From: Rhizobium sp. BK316
GTDB taxonomy: Bacteria > Pseudomonadota > Alphaproteobacteria > Rhizobiales > Rhizobiaceae
Length of the DNA: 64,000 nt
Reading direction: 5' to 3'
Assembly (NCBI RefSeq): GCF_014193695.1
Contig: NZ_JACHZR010000002.1
Span: 558,001-622,000, forward strand
Shown: piece after piece, positions 1 through 9,073 of the stretch
How the letters are laid out: every line of letters begins with the position of its first letter
Numbering within the stretch: position 1 is the stretch's first letter
The notes under the pieces: generated by a model
Database searches by the model: none
Told to the model about the DNA's origin: nothing
The model's input: only the letters and a program-made list of their open reading frames with translations
Made by a program: the position numbers and the translations under genes

Positions 1-139
1 TGACGATATTGCCACCGAAGAGCAGGCCAAGATAGGCGACGATCGCAACGACGACGGAAGCGGCAATACGGCTTGCCAGACGGCGCTCTTCCAGCACCGT
101 CTCCCCTGTCTCTGCGATTTCACTCCCAAATCGGCTCAA
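1..139 (-). CDS. Possible membrane protein, 5' end only (runs off the window)
   Basis: After the antiporter stop codon the same minus-strand frame stays open to the window edge. It reads a short polar stretch (residues about 1-22, including LEERRL) and then a clear hydrophobic segment (IAASVVVAIVAYLGLLFGG), as expected for the first transmembrane helix of a membrane protein. The only start candidates are a TTG at 139 and a GTG at 97, and no strong ribosome binding site is visible, so the start is uncertain. If real, it would follow the antiporter gene with a gap of about 15 bp, in one operon. Too little is present to name a family, and it could be a chance open frame. Confidence 0.35.
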   Translation of the reverse strand, partial: MSRFGSEIAETGETVLEERRLASRIAASVVVAIVAYLGLLFGGNIV

Positions 140-154
140 AGGCGCGGCAATCTC

Positions 155-1978
155 TCATTCTCTTTCAGGCGGAGGCTCCACCGACGGCACGATTGTACCA
201 GCCGAAGGTCCGTCTTCATAGGGTCCACTGTCATGATGCACTTGAGCGAGCCGGTCAACCATGCCAAGCGCAATTTCCCGCTCGCCCATGATCACAGTGT
301 CGGCGCCGTATTGCCGCAGTTCGTCCACCTCAGCGTCGGAATGGGCACGTGCGACGATCAGGATCGATGGATTGATGGTGCGGCCCTGCTCGGCGATGCG
401 ACAGGCTTCGAAAGCGTTCGGAATGGCGATGACGAGGCTGCGCGCGCCGGCGAGATTGGCGAGGTCGAGCGTTTCGCGGACGACAGCATTGCCCGAGAGC
501 ACTTCGGTACCCTGGCTCCGCAGTTCGGTAATGCGCTTGTCGGAATCCTCGATGACGAGGAAAGGCGTGCCCGATGACTTGAGATTCTGGCCGACAATGC
601 TACCGACGCGGCCATAACCGACGAGGATCGCATGGCCGCTGAGAGCGGTCGGATGGACGTGGTCCGTATCGGCCTGTTCCTCTGTATGCGTGAGCCCGGT
701 ATCGGCTGCCGGAGCAACTGCTTCCGGCGCCGGCTCTTCGTGCTTGGATCGTTCCAGCAATGGCCGCATACGGTCGCACACGAAGAAGAGCAGCGGGTTG
801 AGAATGATCGAGATGATTGCGCCGGCAAGGATCAGGTCGCGCCCTTCCGCCGGCAACAGACCGAGTTCGACGCCGAGCGCGGCAAGGATGAAGGAGAATT
901 CACCGATCTGCCCGAGACTCGCCGAAATCGTCAGCGCCGTGCTGACCGGCTTTTTGAAAAGAAGGACGATCAGGAAGGCGGCGACCGATTTGCCGATAAT
1001 GATGATGAAGATGGTCGCCAGAACCGGCAGAGGCCGTTCGATCAGGATATTCGGATCGAAGAGCATGCCGACGGAAACGAAGAAGAGTACGGCGAAAGCA
1101 TCGCGAAGCGGCAGGCTTTCCTGGGCGGCGCGGTGGCTGAGTTCGCTTTCGGAGAGAACCATGCCGGCAAAGAAGGCACCGAGCGCCAGCGACACGCCGA
1201 AAAGCTTGGACGCTCCGAAGGCGACGCCGAGCGCGATTGCCAGCACGCCGAGACGGAAGAGTTCGCGCGAACCGGTATGAGCGATGCGGTGCATGGTCCA
1301 GGGGATGAGCTTGCGGCCGAAGACCAGCATCAGGGCGACGAACAGAGCCACTTTGACCAGTGTCATGGCGATAATGCCGCCGACGCCGAGATCGAGGCCG
1401 AAAAGCCGGTTGAGGCCCGCGGAGAGAGGCTCGACCGGGCCATGACCATCGCCGGTGATGCTGGCGGCTGCCGGGATGAGAACCAGCGCGAGCACCATGG
1501 CAAGGTCTTCGACGATCAGCCATCCGACGGCGATACGCCCACGCTCTGTCTCGATGAGACGCCGCTCCTGCAGGGCTTTCAGGAGCACGACCGTCGAGGC
1601 GACTGAAAGCGCTAGGCCGAACACGAGGCTGCCGCCCGTCGGCCACCCCATGAAAGCGCCAAGACCCCAGCCGAGCAGTGTGGCAAAGCCGATCTGCACA
1701 ACCGCACCCGGCACCGCGATGCCGCGCACGGAAAGCAGGTCCTTGAGGGAGAAATGCAGGCCGACGCCGAACATAAGCAGGATGACGCCGATTTCCGCAA
1801 GCTCAGGCGCAAGGCTCTGATCTGCAACGAAACCCGGCGTATGCGGACCAACGAGAACGCCTGCGACGAGATATCCGACGAGAGGAGGCAGGCGCAGGCG
1901 ATTGGCGATCGCGCCCAGGATAAATGCCAGCACGAGGCCGCCGACGATCGTCGAAATCAAAGGCGTATCGTGGGGCAT
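155..1978 (-). CDS. CPA2-family monovalent cation:proton antiporter (YbaL/KefB-like)
   Basis: A 607-residue inner-membrane protein. Residues about 1-400 are a Na+/H+-exchanger domain with 11-13 hydrophobic helices; the motif GVGLHFSLKDLL and the glycine-rich helices are typical of the CPA2 family. A polar linker rich in Glu and Ala (about 405-440) leads to a C-terminal TrkA-N/RCK nucleotide-binding domain. Its Rossmann start is GHAILVGYGRVGSIVG, and an acidic residue follows strand 2 (VIED). The family exchanges K+ or Na+ for H+, gated by NAD(H) or glutathione adducts; the ion used here cannot be read from sequence. The length fits YbaL-type proteins (about 560-610). It is divergent from the small XRE gene. 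Confidence 0.85.
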   Translation of the reverse strand: MPHDTPLISTIVGGLVLAFILGAIANRLRLPPLVGYLVAGVLVGPHTPGFVADQSLAPELAEIGVILLMFGVGLHFSLKDLLSVRGIAVPGAVVQIGFATLLGWGLGAFMGWPTGGSLVFGLALSVASTVVLLKALQERRLIETERGRIAVGWLIVEDLAMVLALVLIPAAASITGDGHGPVEPLSAGLNRLFGLDLGVGGIIAMTLVKVALFVALMLVFGRKLIPWTMHRIAHTGSRELFRLGVLAIALGVAFGASKLFGVSLALGAFFAGMVLSESELSHRAAQESLPLRDAFAVLFFVSVGMLFDPNILIERPLPVLATIFIIIIGKSVAAFLIVLLFKKPVSTALTISASLGQIGEFSFILAALGVELGLLPAEGRDLILAGAIISIILNPLLFFVCDRMRPLLERSKHEEPAPEAVAPAADTGLTHTEEQADTDHVHPTALSGHAILVGYGRVGSIVGQNLKSSGTPFLVIEDSDKRITELRSQGTEVLSGNAVVRETLDLANLAGARSLVIAIPNAFEACRIAEQGRTINPSILIVARAHSDAEVDELRQYGADTVIMGEREIALGMVDRLAQVHHDSGPYEDGPSAGTIVPSVEPPPERE

Positions 1979-2057
1979 CGCTCTCTCCCGGTCTGGAAAT
2001 CCTGTTCAAGACATGACATATATGATCTATATTGACCAATATGGGTGGTTTGAAATT

Positions 2058-2318
2058 ATGGGTCAAGGCGCAAAAGAAACAATTCTGACGCCCGCTTTGT
2101 GCCGCGCGGCTCGTGGTCTGCTTGATTGGACGCAAGCGGATCTCGCCGAGAAGGCTGCCGTCTCCCGTAGCACGATACGCGACTATGAAGGCCGTCACCA
2201 CGAAATCCATCGTGCGACGGACGCGCAGCTACGCCGTGCCTTCGAGGAGGGCGGCGTAAAATTTATCGAAATAGAAGGCGGCGGAACCGGCCTCTGCCTG
2301 CCCGGTCCCGTGAATTAA
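2058..2318 (+). CDS. Small XRE-family helix-turn-helix protein
   Basis: An 86-residue protein. Residues about 12-45 form a Cro/XRE helix-turn-helix: ARGLLDWTQADLAEKAAVS is the classic recognition-helix lead-in and is followed by STIRDYE. The tail (LRRAFEEGGVKFIEIEGGG) is the common extension of single-domain XRE regulators in rhizobia. In-frame ATGs further upstream (2013 and 2022) lie in AT-rich DNA close to the divergent antiporter start. I chose 2058 because the residues from there fit the family, but a 15-residue longer form is possible. It probably represses its own promoter and perhaps the antiporter. It ends 6 bp from the convergent GT39 gene. Confidence 0.75.
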   Translation: MGQGAKETILTPALCRAARGLLDWTQADLAEKAAVSRSTIRDYEGRHHEIHRATDAQLRRAFEEGGVKFIEIEGGGTGLCLPGPVN

Positions 2319-2324
2319 GCCGCC

Positions 2325-3749
2325 TTAGGGCTGCATCAGGCAGGCCGTACCGACCTTATAGACATAGATCGTATCGCCCCTATAGTTGCCTTTTTCCGGC
2401 TGCCAGGTTTTCAGCATTTCCGGCGTTTCGTTCGCGCAACTCAGCGGCTTGGAGGTCAGGAACAGAACCTGCCCCGCGGTATCGGCCGGGAGCGCAAATT
2501 CCTGTTCGTAATAGCTGTCCGGCAGGCCGGCCGGCGGGCGGGCATAGATCTTGTAGGGTGCGGCTCTCAGCGTGTGGAAGAGATCGGCGACCATGTCCCT
2601 GTTGTCGGTGACGATGATGCCGGCTCCGGCCTGTGCGGCAAGATCGGCAGCCGCACGGCTTACCTCGGCACGGCCGAGATAGCGCTCCATCACCTCTTTG
2701 CCGTTCGGCAGCACCAGCTGGTGCGAGAAAATCGTCGCGAAGGGGAAGAGCAGGCAGGCGACACCATTGATCCAGAGCGAGGTTCTGAGACCCTTCGGCC
2801 ACAGGCGGTCAAGCAGCCAGACAGCCAGCACGATGCCCGCCACATAGGCCGTGACGGCCCAATTGGCATAGGCCTTGGCAACGGTCGCCTGCAGGGTAAT
2901 GAGCAACACGACCGGAATCGACAGCCAGACGAGTATCTTCTCGCGTGGCTCGCTCCGGCCGCGGATCATGTTCCAGACGGCCCAGAGCATGGCGAAGAAG
3001 ACGATCGGGCCGACGACGCCGAACTGCGCGGAAAAGAATTCCAGGCCACCGCGAAGATCGATGCCGAGATCGCTCCAGTGGGCGATATCCTGCGTGTGGC
3101 GCACCGTCGTATTATTGTTCTGAAGGTTCCACCAGAGGTTCGGGAAGGCGACAATCGCCGAAGTAACAACCGCGATGATGAAATCGCGCACGGAAATCCG
3201 CGCCGCCGGAATGAGCAGCATCGCGATCGCACCGCCCGGCACGAGGAAGAGCACGGCATATTTCGTGAGGAAAGCCAGCCCGACGCCGAGACCCATCAGA
3301 AGAGCCAGTCCGATCGAGCGGCGCTGCGTCAGTTCGAAATAGACAGCGAGCGCAACGGCGATGAAGAAGAGCAGAATGACGTCGGTGGAGAAGAACACCG
3401 AAGAAAGCGCAACCGCCGGCAGCGTGATATAGGTCGCGCCGACCCAGCCTTCGATCTCAGGTCCGATGAAGCGCTTCGCCATCTTCATCAGCACCAGTGC
3501 GGTCGCCATGTGGAAGAGGGGACCGGGAAGCCGCAGCCAGTAGATGTCGCTGGAGCCGGCAAGCTCGGTGAAAATCCTGAGCACCCACGCGATCATCGGC
3601 GGCTTGGAATAATAGCCGAAATCGAGATTCTGCGACCAGAACCAGTATTGCGCCTCATCGACGAACAGGTCCGTCGTATCGAAATGCAGCGTCACGATGC
3701 GGAAGATCGTAAACGCCATGATGATGATGAGGCCGGTCCGAGCTGACAT
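2325..3749 (-). CDS. GT39 / ArnT-like membrane glycosyltransferase
   Basis: A 474-residue polytopic inner-membrane protein of the dolichyl-phosphate-mannose-protein mannosyltransferase superfamily (PMT_2, GT39/GT83). The first periplasmic loop carries the signature acidic pair and surroundings: FVDEAQYWFWSQ followed by YYSKPPMIAW. About a dozen hydrophobic helices follow, then a periplasmic C-terminal domain. Such enzymes move a sugar from a polyprenyl-phosphate carrier to a lipid, glycan or protein in the periplasm; donor and acceptor are unknown here. I chose the ATG at 3749 because the first helix starts immediately after it; an earlier in-frame start at 3812 would add a hydrophilic leader unlike the family. 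Confidence 0.85.
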   Translation of the reverse strand: MSARTGLIIIMAFTIFRIVTLHFDTTDLFVDEAQYWFWSQNLDFGYYSKPPMIAWVLRIFTELAGSSDIYWLRLPGPLFHMATALVLMKMAKRFIGPEIEGWVGATYITLPAVALSSVFFSTDVILLFFIAVALAVYFELTQRRSIGLALLMGLGVGLAFLTKYAVLFLVPGGAIAMLLIPAARISVRDFIIAVVTSAIVAFPNLWWNLQNNNTTVRHTQDIAHWSDLGIDLRGGLEFFSAQFGVVGPIVFFAMLWAVWNMIRGRSEPREKILVWLSIPVVLLITLQATVAKAYANWAVTAYVAGIVLAVWLLDRLWPKGLRTSLWINGVACLLFPFATIFSHQLVLPNGKEVMERYLGRAEVSRAAADLAAQAGAGIIVTDNRDMVADLFHTLRAAPYKIYARPPAGLPDSYYEQEFALPADTAGQVLFLTSKPLSCANETPEMLKTWQPEKGNYRGDTIYVYKVGTACLMQP

Positions 3750-3850
3750 AAATTGCTGACTTCCGCTGACACAGGAGCGCGTGTCGATACACCAACGGTA
3801 CCGGACTGCCAACGGGAAAGGTAAACGGAGGCTTGAGGCGCGGTGGCCTC

Positions 3851-3964
3851 TCAGAAGACGCGAAGCGTGCGGTTGTCGCGATGTGCAGAGATCACATCGA
3901 GGAGGGCAACGGCTGCGGCGATCGTGATGGCGATCAGGCAGGAACCCATTCCGAGAACTATCAT
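3851..3964 (-). CDS. Small single-pass membrane peptide (37 aa), unknown function
   Basis: A short minus-strand frame that opens MIVLGMGSCLIAITIAAAV and ends with a basic tail (HRDNRTLRVF). A good Shine-Dalgarno (AAGGAAAGAGA) lies directly upstream of the ATG. The layout is one hydrophobic helix (residues 2-24) followed by a positively charged C-terminus, typical of bacterial small membrane proteins with the N-terminus out. It sits about 100 bp upstream of the GT39 gene on the same strand and could be its leader or partner. I recognise no family. The ribosome binding site and the helix are what I see; function is unknown. Confidence 0.5.
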   Translation of the reverse strand: MIVLGMGSCLIAITIAAAVALLDVISAHRDNRTLRVF

Positions 3965-4400
3965 TTCTCTTTCCTTGTTGACGTCATGTCAGGCTCTATA
4001 AAACGGGTCTATAACATAGAGCTTGCGCGTGCCTTGTAGCAGCGATGCAACTCCCCGCCAGTATTTACTATGTGAAGTCTGCCTAATTGTTTCAAAACCT
4101 ATCGGCAGGAATGGGTTATTAACCTTCAAGCAAGGAATTAACCATAAACATTGGGTTACACGTCGGAATGGGAAGATGCACTCGTTCCCACCAGGCATGA
4201 CGCCGTCCCGCCGTACCGGTTGATCCGGTATCCATCTCTTCAGGCCGCTCCGAAACAGAATTGCTGATCAGGAGGCTTTAGCCCATCGGTCGTGACCGAT
4301 GGCGAAGACCGTCCCTGCGTCTTGCATTCTTCGGAAGCGTCAAAAGTTTTTGGCCGGGCTTCGCCCGGAAAGTGGTTGGGGACAGGCGTTGAGGCAGGAT
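3965..4400 (+). promoter_or_regulatory. Intergenic region and structured leader upstream of icpA
   Basis: A 436-bp region without a convincing gene. It holds two TTAACC elements (4119-4124 and 4138-4145, the second TTAACCAT), an AT-rich stretch, a GGCATGA element at 4194-4200, a perfect 9-bp inverted repeat with a 2-bp spacer (4283-4291 and 4294-4302), and a GC hairpin with a short loop (4354-4359 and 4363-4368) about 30 bp before the icpA start. These could be the promoter and a structured 5' leader of the che operon. No transcription start can be assigned from sequence alone. Confidence 0.45.
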
Positions 4401-6029
4401 ATGCCATCAGATCAGGCTCGGGGGACACAGGCAGGCAGCCTGCGCGACCGCCTGCGTTTTGCCGGCCTCGATCCAGACCAGTGCGAGATGGTCCGCCGCA
4501 ACCGGCCGGCTCTCGAAGCCTATCTGAAGGCGGGCCTGCGCGATCTTTTCCATCGTTTCCAGTCCTTTCCGGATGCCGCCCGTAATTTCGAAAGCGAACG
4601 CCAGATTGAGCGGCTGCACGACCTGCAATCCTCGCACTGGGATGTGCTGACGGATGCGCGTTTCGACAGCCTCTATGCGGAGCGGGTCAAGGTTCTCTCC
4701 GACACCGAAAGCAAGATCGGCCTTGACCCCCGCTGGCACGTGGCCGGACACGGGGTCATGCTGGAACACGTGATTTCAGGTCTGGCCGATGAGCTGGCCG
4801 GCCGCCCGGTACTGCCGTCGGCCAAGCGGCGTGCTCGCGAGATCACCGACCTGATGACCTCAATCATCCGCATCGTCATGGTCGACGTGGAAATCGCCGT
4901 CTCGCTGCGCTTTAATGCGCTGCGTTCCACGCAGCAGCGCGCACTCGCCGATCAGCGTGCCGAAGGCGAGGTTGAAGTCGCCCGCATCTTCAGCGATGTC
5001 ATCGAAGGCCTGTCGGCCCGCGACTTGACGCCGCGCGCACCGGTCGATGGCGCTCACACCGAAATCGCCGCCGCGCTGAACGCAGCGCTCGACAATCTTC
5101 AGACGGAATTTGCCGCGATTGCCGAACGCAATGCGAAGGCAGAGGCCGCAACGCAATCGCTCGCCGGCGCATCCCGCAGCTTCGCCGGCAATGCTTCCGG
5201 TCAGGCCCGGCGCCTGCAGCTTTCCGCCGCCACCCTTGCCGGCATCGCCGAGCGGGTCCGCGAGGGTGCAGCCGGCAGCCGTGCTGCCGAACAGGCCGCG
5301 GCCGCCACGCGTGCGGCCGTCGAGGAAAGCGGCGAGGTCGTCGGCCGCGCCATCAGCGCCATGGCTGATATCGAACAGTCTGCGGAGAAGATCGGCCAGA
5401 TCATCGGCGCGATCGACGAGATTGCCTTCCAGACGAACCTGCTTGCTTTGAACGCTGGCATCGAAGCCGCCCGCGCCGGCGAATCCGGTCGCGGCTTCGC
5501 CGTCGTGGCCCAGGAAGTGCGGGCGCTCGCCCAGCGCTCCGCCGAAGCCGCCCGTGAAATCAAGACGCTGGTGACCACCACTAAGACGCAGGTGGATGCC
5601 GGCGTACAGATGGTCGGCCGTACGCAGGATTCGATTGCCAGCATCGTCCGCCAGGTAACCGACATCAACGCCGCAATCGCGGGCATCGCGGGCGAGACGG
5701 GCGAACACGCCGCCGGTCTCGAAGCCGTGACCGCAGACGTTAAGGGCCTTGGCAGCGAAGTGGCCGACAACGCCGGATTTGCGGAGCGTTCGGCTGAGGG
5801 CGCCGATCATCTCCATACGGTCATTCTGGAACTCGGCCAGACGATCCGCGAATTCCGCATCGCGCGGGAAAATGCCTACGCAACCTGGCCTCAGCAGGTG
5901 CGTGTTTCCGCCTCCCGGACGGTTGCAATCGCAACTCGTCCGGAAGCGGTCGAAGACGACTACGAAAATGACGATTTCAGCATGCCTCAGCCTCTCGCAA
6001 GTGCCGGAGGTGGGCGGAATGTTTACTAA
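4401..6029 (+). CDS. icpA: Soluble globin-coupled chemoreceptor, first gene of the che operon
   Basis: A 542-residue methyl-accepting-type receptor without any transmembrane helix. Residues about 12-175 look like a protoglobin/globin-sensor domain: they include [14 protein letters not shown], a Trp/His-containing segment ([13 protein letters not shown]) and a candidate proximal-His helix around [13 protein letters not shown]. The C-terminal half is a coiled-coil signalling domain with the conserved hairpin tip ([20 protein letters not shown], then [19 protein letters not shown]). Receptors of this kind act in cytoplasmic clusters, sense O2 or another small ligand and control CheA. The rhizobial che-operon receptor is called IcpA. 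The ATG at 4401 is preceded by GAGG at a good distance; an in-frame ATG at 4299 lacks a site. There is no C-terminal CheR-tethering pentapeptide. Confidence 0.88.
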   Translation: MPSDQARGTQAGSLRDRLRFAGLDPDQCEMVRRNRPALEAYLKAGLRDLFHRFQSFPDAARNFESERQIERLHDLQSSHWDVLTDARFDSLYAERVKVLSDTESKIGLDPRWHVAGHGVMLEHVISGLADELAGRPVLPSAKRRAREITDLMTSIIRIVMVDVEIAVSLRFNALRSTQQRALADQRAEGEVEVARIFSDVIEGLSARDLTPRAPVDGAHTEIAAALNAALDNLQTEFAAIAERNAKAEAATQSLAGASRSFAGNASGQARRLQLSAATLAGIAERVREGAAGSRAAEQAAAATRAAVEESGEVVGRAISAMADIEQSAEKIGQIIGAIDEIAFQTNLLALNAGIEAARAGESGRGFAVVAQEVRALAQRSAEAAREIKTLVTTTKTQVDAGVQMVGRTQDSIASIVRQVTDINAAIAGIAGETGEHAAGLEAVTADVKGLGSEVADNAGFAERSAEGADHLHTVILELGQTIREFRIARENAYATWPQQVRVSASRTVAIATRPEAVEDDYENDDFSMPQPLASAGGGRNVY

Positions 6030-6092
6030 CCTATCGGATTATGACGTCGGCTCGCTTTCGCGGGTCGGGGACAAGGGGACAAGGAAAAGCTG

Positions 6093-6389
6093 ATGGCAGC
6101 AAAGAAGAGTGCCAAGATGCTGGAGTTGCCAGCGGTTCTTGATCTCAATGAGGCTTCCGCATTGCGCGACAAGCTTCTCTCGATGCGAGGAAACCCTCTG
6201 GCGATCGATGCTTCAGCAGTCGAACGCGTCGGCGCTCTTTGCGCCCAGGTTCTGATGGCCGCCGAGAAGACCTGGGACCAGGACAAGCAGTCGATCACCT
6301 TCTCGAAAGTGTCCGACGCATTTCAAAAAACCATGCAGCTGGTTGGCGTCGATATCGACCATCTGCTTGCCAAGGAGATCCGGCAATGA
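6093..6389 (+). CDS. cheS: STAS-domain chemotaxis protein CheS
   Basis: A 98-residue single STAS domain (LDLNEASALRDKLLSM, then a Ser-containing loop, LAIDASAVERVGALCAQVL). In S. meliloti the equivalent protein (CheS, earlier orf2) binds CheA and speeds loss of phosphate from CheY1, the sink response regulator; the gene has also been called cheX in R. leguminosarum. It lies 63 bp after icpA, has an AAGGAAA ribosome binding site, and its stop overlaps the cheY1 start (ATGA), so translation is coupled. STAS domains also occur in anti-anti-sigma factors, but the position in the che operon settles the role. Confidence 0.88.
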   Translation: MAAKKSAKMLELPAVLDLNEASALRDKLLSMRGNPLAIDASAVERVGALCAQVLMAAEKTWDQDKQSITFSKVSDAFQKTMQLVGVDIDHLLAKEIRQ

Positions 6390-6751
6390 AGAAAAAAGTA
6401 CTGACGGTGGACGATTCCCGCACCATCCGAAACATGCTTCTCGTAACGCTGAACAATGCGGGTTTCGAGACGATCCAGGCTGAAGACGGTGTTGAAGGCC
6501 TCGAGGTTCTCGAGGAATCCAATCCCGACGTCATCGTCACCGACATCAACATGCCGCGCCTCGACGGTTTCGGCTTCATCGAAGGTGTGCGCCGCAACGA
6601 GAAGTACCGTGCGATTCCGATCCTGGTGCTGACGACCGAAAGCGATGCGGAAAAGAAGAACCGCGCCCGCCAGGCCGGTGCCACCGGCTGGATCGTCAAG
6701 CCCTTCGACCCCGCCAAGCTGATCGATGCCATCGAGCGTGTAACCGCTTAA
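6386..6751 (+). CDS. cheY1: Chemotaxis response regulator CheY1 (phosphate sink type)
   Basis: A 121-residue single receiver domain. The acidic pocket D9-D10, phosphoacceptor D53 (VIVTDINMPRLDG), switch residue T83/T84 (LVLTTE) and invariant K105 (IVKPFD) are all present. The rhizobial two-CheY scheme is established: CheY2-P slows the motor and CheY1 takes phosphate back from CheY2-P via CheA. The position just before cheA matches CheY1. It overlaps cheS by 4 bp. Confidence 0.93.
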   Translation: MKKKVLTVDDSRTIRNMLLVTLNNAGFETIQAEDGVEGLEVLEESNPDVIVTDINMPRLDGFGFIEGVRRNEKYRAIPILVLTTESDAEKKNRARQAGATGWIVKPFDPAKLIDAIERVTA

Positions 6752-6769
6752 AGCCCAGGATTTGCTCCT

Positions 6770-9067
6770 ATGGATATGAACGAAATCAAAGAGATCTTTT
6801 TCCAGGAGTGCGAGGAACAGCTCGCTGAGCTGGAATCCGGTCTCCTGAAAATGAATGATGGCGATCGCGATCCGGAAACCGTCAATGCGGTATTCCGCGC
6901 GGTGCATTCGATCAAGGGCGGTGCCGGCGCCTTTGGCTTGGATGACCTCGTCGCCTTCGCCCACGTCTTTGAGACCACTCTTGATTGCGTTCGTTCCAAC
7001 AAGCTAGAGCCTACCCAGGACGTCCTGAAGGTCATGCTGAAGTCGGCTGACGTGCTCGCCGACCTGACCAATGCTGCCCGCGACGGCGGCAGTGTCGACG
7101 AAAGCAGAAGCCGCGGCCTCGTCAAGGAACTGGAAGCGCTCGCCAATGGTGAGCTGCCGTCTCCCTCTGCAATCTCCGAGGCGCCCGCGCCGAAGCCGGC
7201 ACCGAAGGCCGCTCCCGCTGCGGTTGCCGCAGCCCCGGCTCCCAAGCCGACCGACGACAGCGGCTTCCAACCGATCCCCTTCTCCTTCGATGATTTCGGC
7301 GGCGAAGAGAAGCCGGTCGATCTGCCGGCTTACGAGATCACTTTCAAGCCGCGCTTCGAGCTCTATTCGAAGGGCAACGACGCCACTCTCCTGCTGCGCG
7401 ATCTCTCCCGCCTCGGTGAGATGAGCATTTATTGCAACACCGACGCCCTGCCGGGCCTCGACGAGCTCGATCCGGAAGGCGCCTATTTCTTCTGGAACAT
7501 CACGATCAAGACGGACAAGGGCGAAGACGCCATCCGCTCGGTCTTCGAATTCGCCGAATGGGATTGCGATCTGACCGTGAAGCCGGCAGAGGACAGCAAG
7601 CCGGGCGAGACCAATGAAGAACTGCCGATGATCCCGGTTCCGTTCGATCTCTCGATCCTGGACGATGGCGGTGCCGCCGAAGTGCCTGCCGCTGCCGAGA
7701 CCAAGGCTGGCGACACAGCTGCTGCCGTTGCCGCCGCTGAAACGGCGACCAATGTCACGCAGATGGCTGCTGCCGCTGCCCGCGTCGAAAAGAAGGAATC
7801 GGCCGCCGCCGCTGCCGCTGCAGCGGCAAGTGCCGCAGCCCAGAACAATGCTGCCAGCGCCGGCCAGACGATCCGCGTCGATCTCGATCGCGTCGACCGC
7901 CTGATCAACCTCGTCGGCGAGCTTGTCATCAACCAGGCGATGCTCTCCCAGAGCGTCATCGAAAATGATACGACCGGCACCTCGTCGATCAATATGGGTC
8001 TCGAAGAGCTGCAGCAGCTCACCCGCGAGATCCAGGACTCGGTTATGGCGATCCGTGCCCAGCCCGTGAAGCCGGTCTTCCAGCGCATGTCGCGTATCGT
8101 TCGCGAAATCGCTGACATGACCGGCAAGTCGATCCGCCTGATCACCGAAGGTGAAAACACCGAAGTGGACAAGACGGTCATCGACAAGCTGGCCGAACCG
8201 CTGACCCACATGATCCGCAACGCCGTCGACCACGGTATCGAAACGCCTGAAAAGCGTGCCGCCGCCGGCAAGAACACCGAAGGTACGGTCCGCCTCACGG
8301 CTAAACATCGTTCGGGTCGCATCCTGATCGAGCTTGCCGACGATGGCGCCGGCATCAACCGCGAGAAGGTCCGCCAGAAGGCGATCCAGAATGACCTCAT
8401 CCCGGCCGACGCCAATCTCTCGGACGAGGAAATCGACAACCTGATCTTCCTTCCGGGCTTCTCCACGGCAGACAAGATCTCCGACATCTCCGGCCGTGGT
8501 GTCGGCATGGACGTCGTCAAGCGCTCTATCCAGGCGCTCGGCGGCCGCATCAACATCACGTCGAGGCCGGGCCAGGGCTCGGTCTTCACGATGAGCCTGC
8601 CGCTGACGCTCGCCGTTCTCGATGGCATGGTGGTCACGGTCGCCGGCCAGACGCTGGTCGTGCCGCTGACGGCCATCGTCGAAACGCTGCAGCCGGAAGC
8701 CGCCGCGATCCACTCCTTCGGTGCGAACCATCGCCTGATCTCGATCCGCAACAGCTTCTGCCCGCTGGTCGATGTCGGTCGCATCCTGAACTTCCGTGCC
8801 ACCCAGGCCAATCCGGTCGAAGGTGTCGCACTTCTCGTCGAATCCGAAGGCGGCGGTCAGCGTGCGCTCATGGTCGATGCGATCCAGGGCCAGCGTCAGG
8901 TCGTCATCAAGAGCCTCGAGGCGAACTACACCCACGTTCCGGGTATCGCCGCAGCGACCATCCTCGGCGACGGCCGCGTGGCGCTCATCCTTGACGTGGA
9001 CGCGGTCGTCGGCGCCTCGCGCGGTCAGTCCCTCAAGGCGGAAATGTCTTTGGCGGCAGCAGGGTAA
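6770..9067 (+). CDS. cheA: Chemotaxis sensor histidine kinase CheA
   Basis: A 765-residue cytoplasmic kinase. The N-terminal HPt domain carries the phosphorylated His46 (FRAVHSIKGGAGAFG). After a Pro/Ala-rich linker comes a P2-like domain (about 175-275), then a second low-complexity Ala-rich linker (about 290-360), the dimerisation helices (RLINLVGELVINQAM), the ATPase domain with N box HMIRNAVDHGIE and G box ADDGAGINREKV, and a C-terminal CheW-like domain. It receives signals from receptor arrays via CheW and phosphorylates CheY1, CheY2 and CheB. The two long Ala/Glu linkers make it longer than E. coli CheA (654). Confidence 0.96.
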   Translation: MDMNEIKEIFFQECEEQLAELESGLLKMNDGDRDPETVNAVFRAVHSIKGGAGAFGLDDLVAFAHVFETTLDCVRSNKLEPTQDVLKVMLKSADVLADLTNAARDGGSVDESRSRGLVKELEALANGELPSPSAISEAPAPKPAPKAAPAAVAAAPAPKPTDDSGFQPIPFSFDDFGGEEKPVDLPAYEITFKPRFELYSKGNDATLLLRDLSRLGEMSIYCNTDALPGLDELDPEGAYFFWNITIKTDKGEDAIRSVFEFAEWDCDLTVKPAEDSKPGETNEELPMIPVPFDLSILDDGGAAEVPAAAETKAGDTAAAVAAAETATNVTQMAAAAARVEKKESAAAAAAAAASAAAQNNAASAGQTIRVDLDRVDRLINLVGELVINQAMLSQSVIENDTTGTSSINMGLEELQQLTREIQDSVMAIRAQPVKPVFQRMSRIVREIADMTGKSIRLITEGENTEVDKTVIDKLAEPLTHMIRNAVDHGIETPEKRAAAGKNTEGTVRLTAKHRSGRILIELADDGAGINREKVRQKAIQNDLIPADANLSDEEIDNLIFLPGFSTADKISDISGRGVGMDVVKRSIQALGGRINITSRPGQGSVFTMSLPLTLAVLDGMVVTVAGQTLVVPLTAIVETLQPEAAAIHSFGANHRLISIRNSFCPLVDVGRILNFRATQANPVEGVALLVESEGGGQRALMVDAIQGQRQVVIKSLEANYTHVPGIAAATILGDGRVALILDVDAVVGASRGQSLKAEMSLAAAG

Positions 9068-9073
9068 AGGGCA

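Noticed and set aside
4192..4200. AGGCATGA before icpA as a member of the flagellin leader element.
   Set aside because: The flanking bases do not match (no GCTG or TCCGGAATGTCC block). GGCATGA alone is expected a few times by chance in this window.
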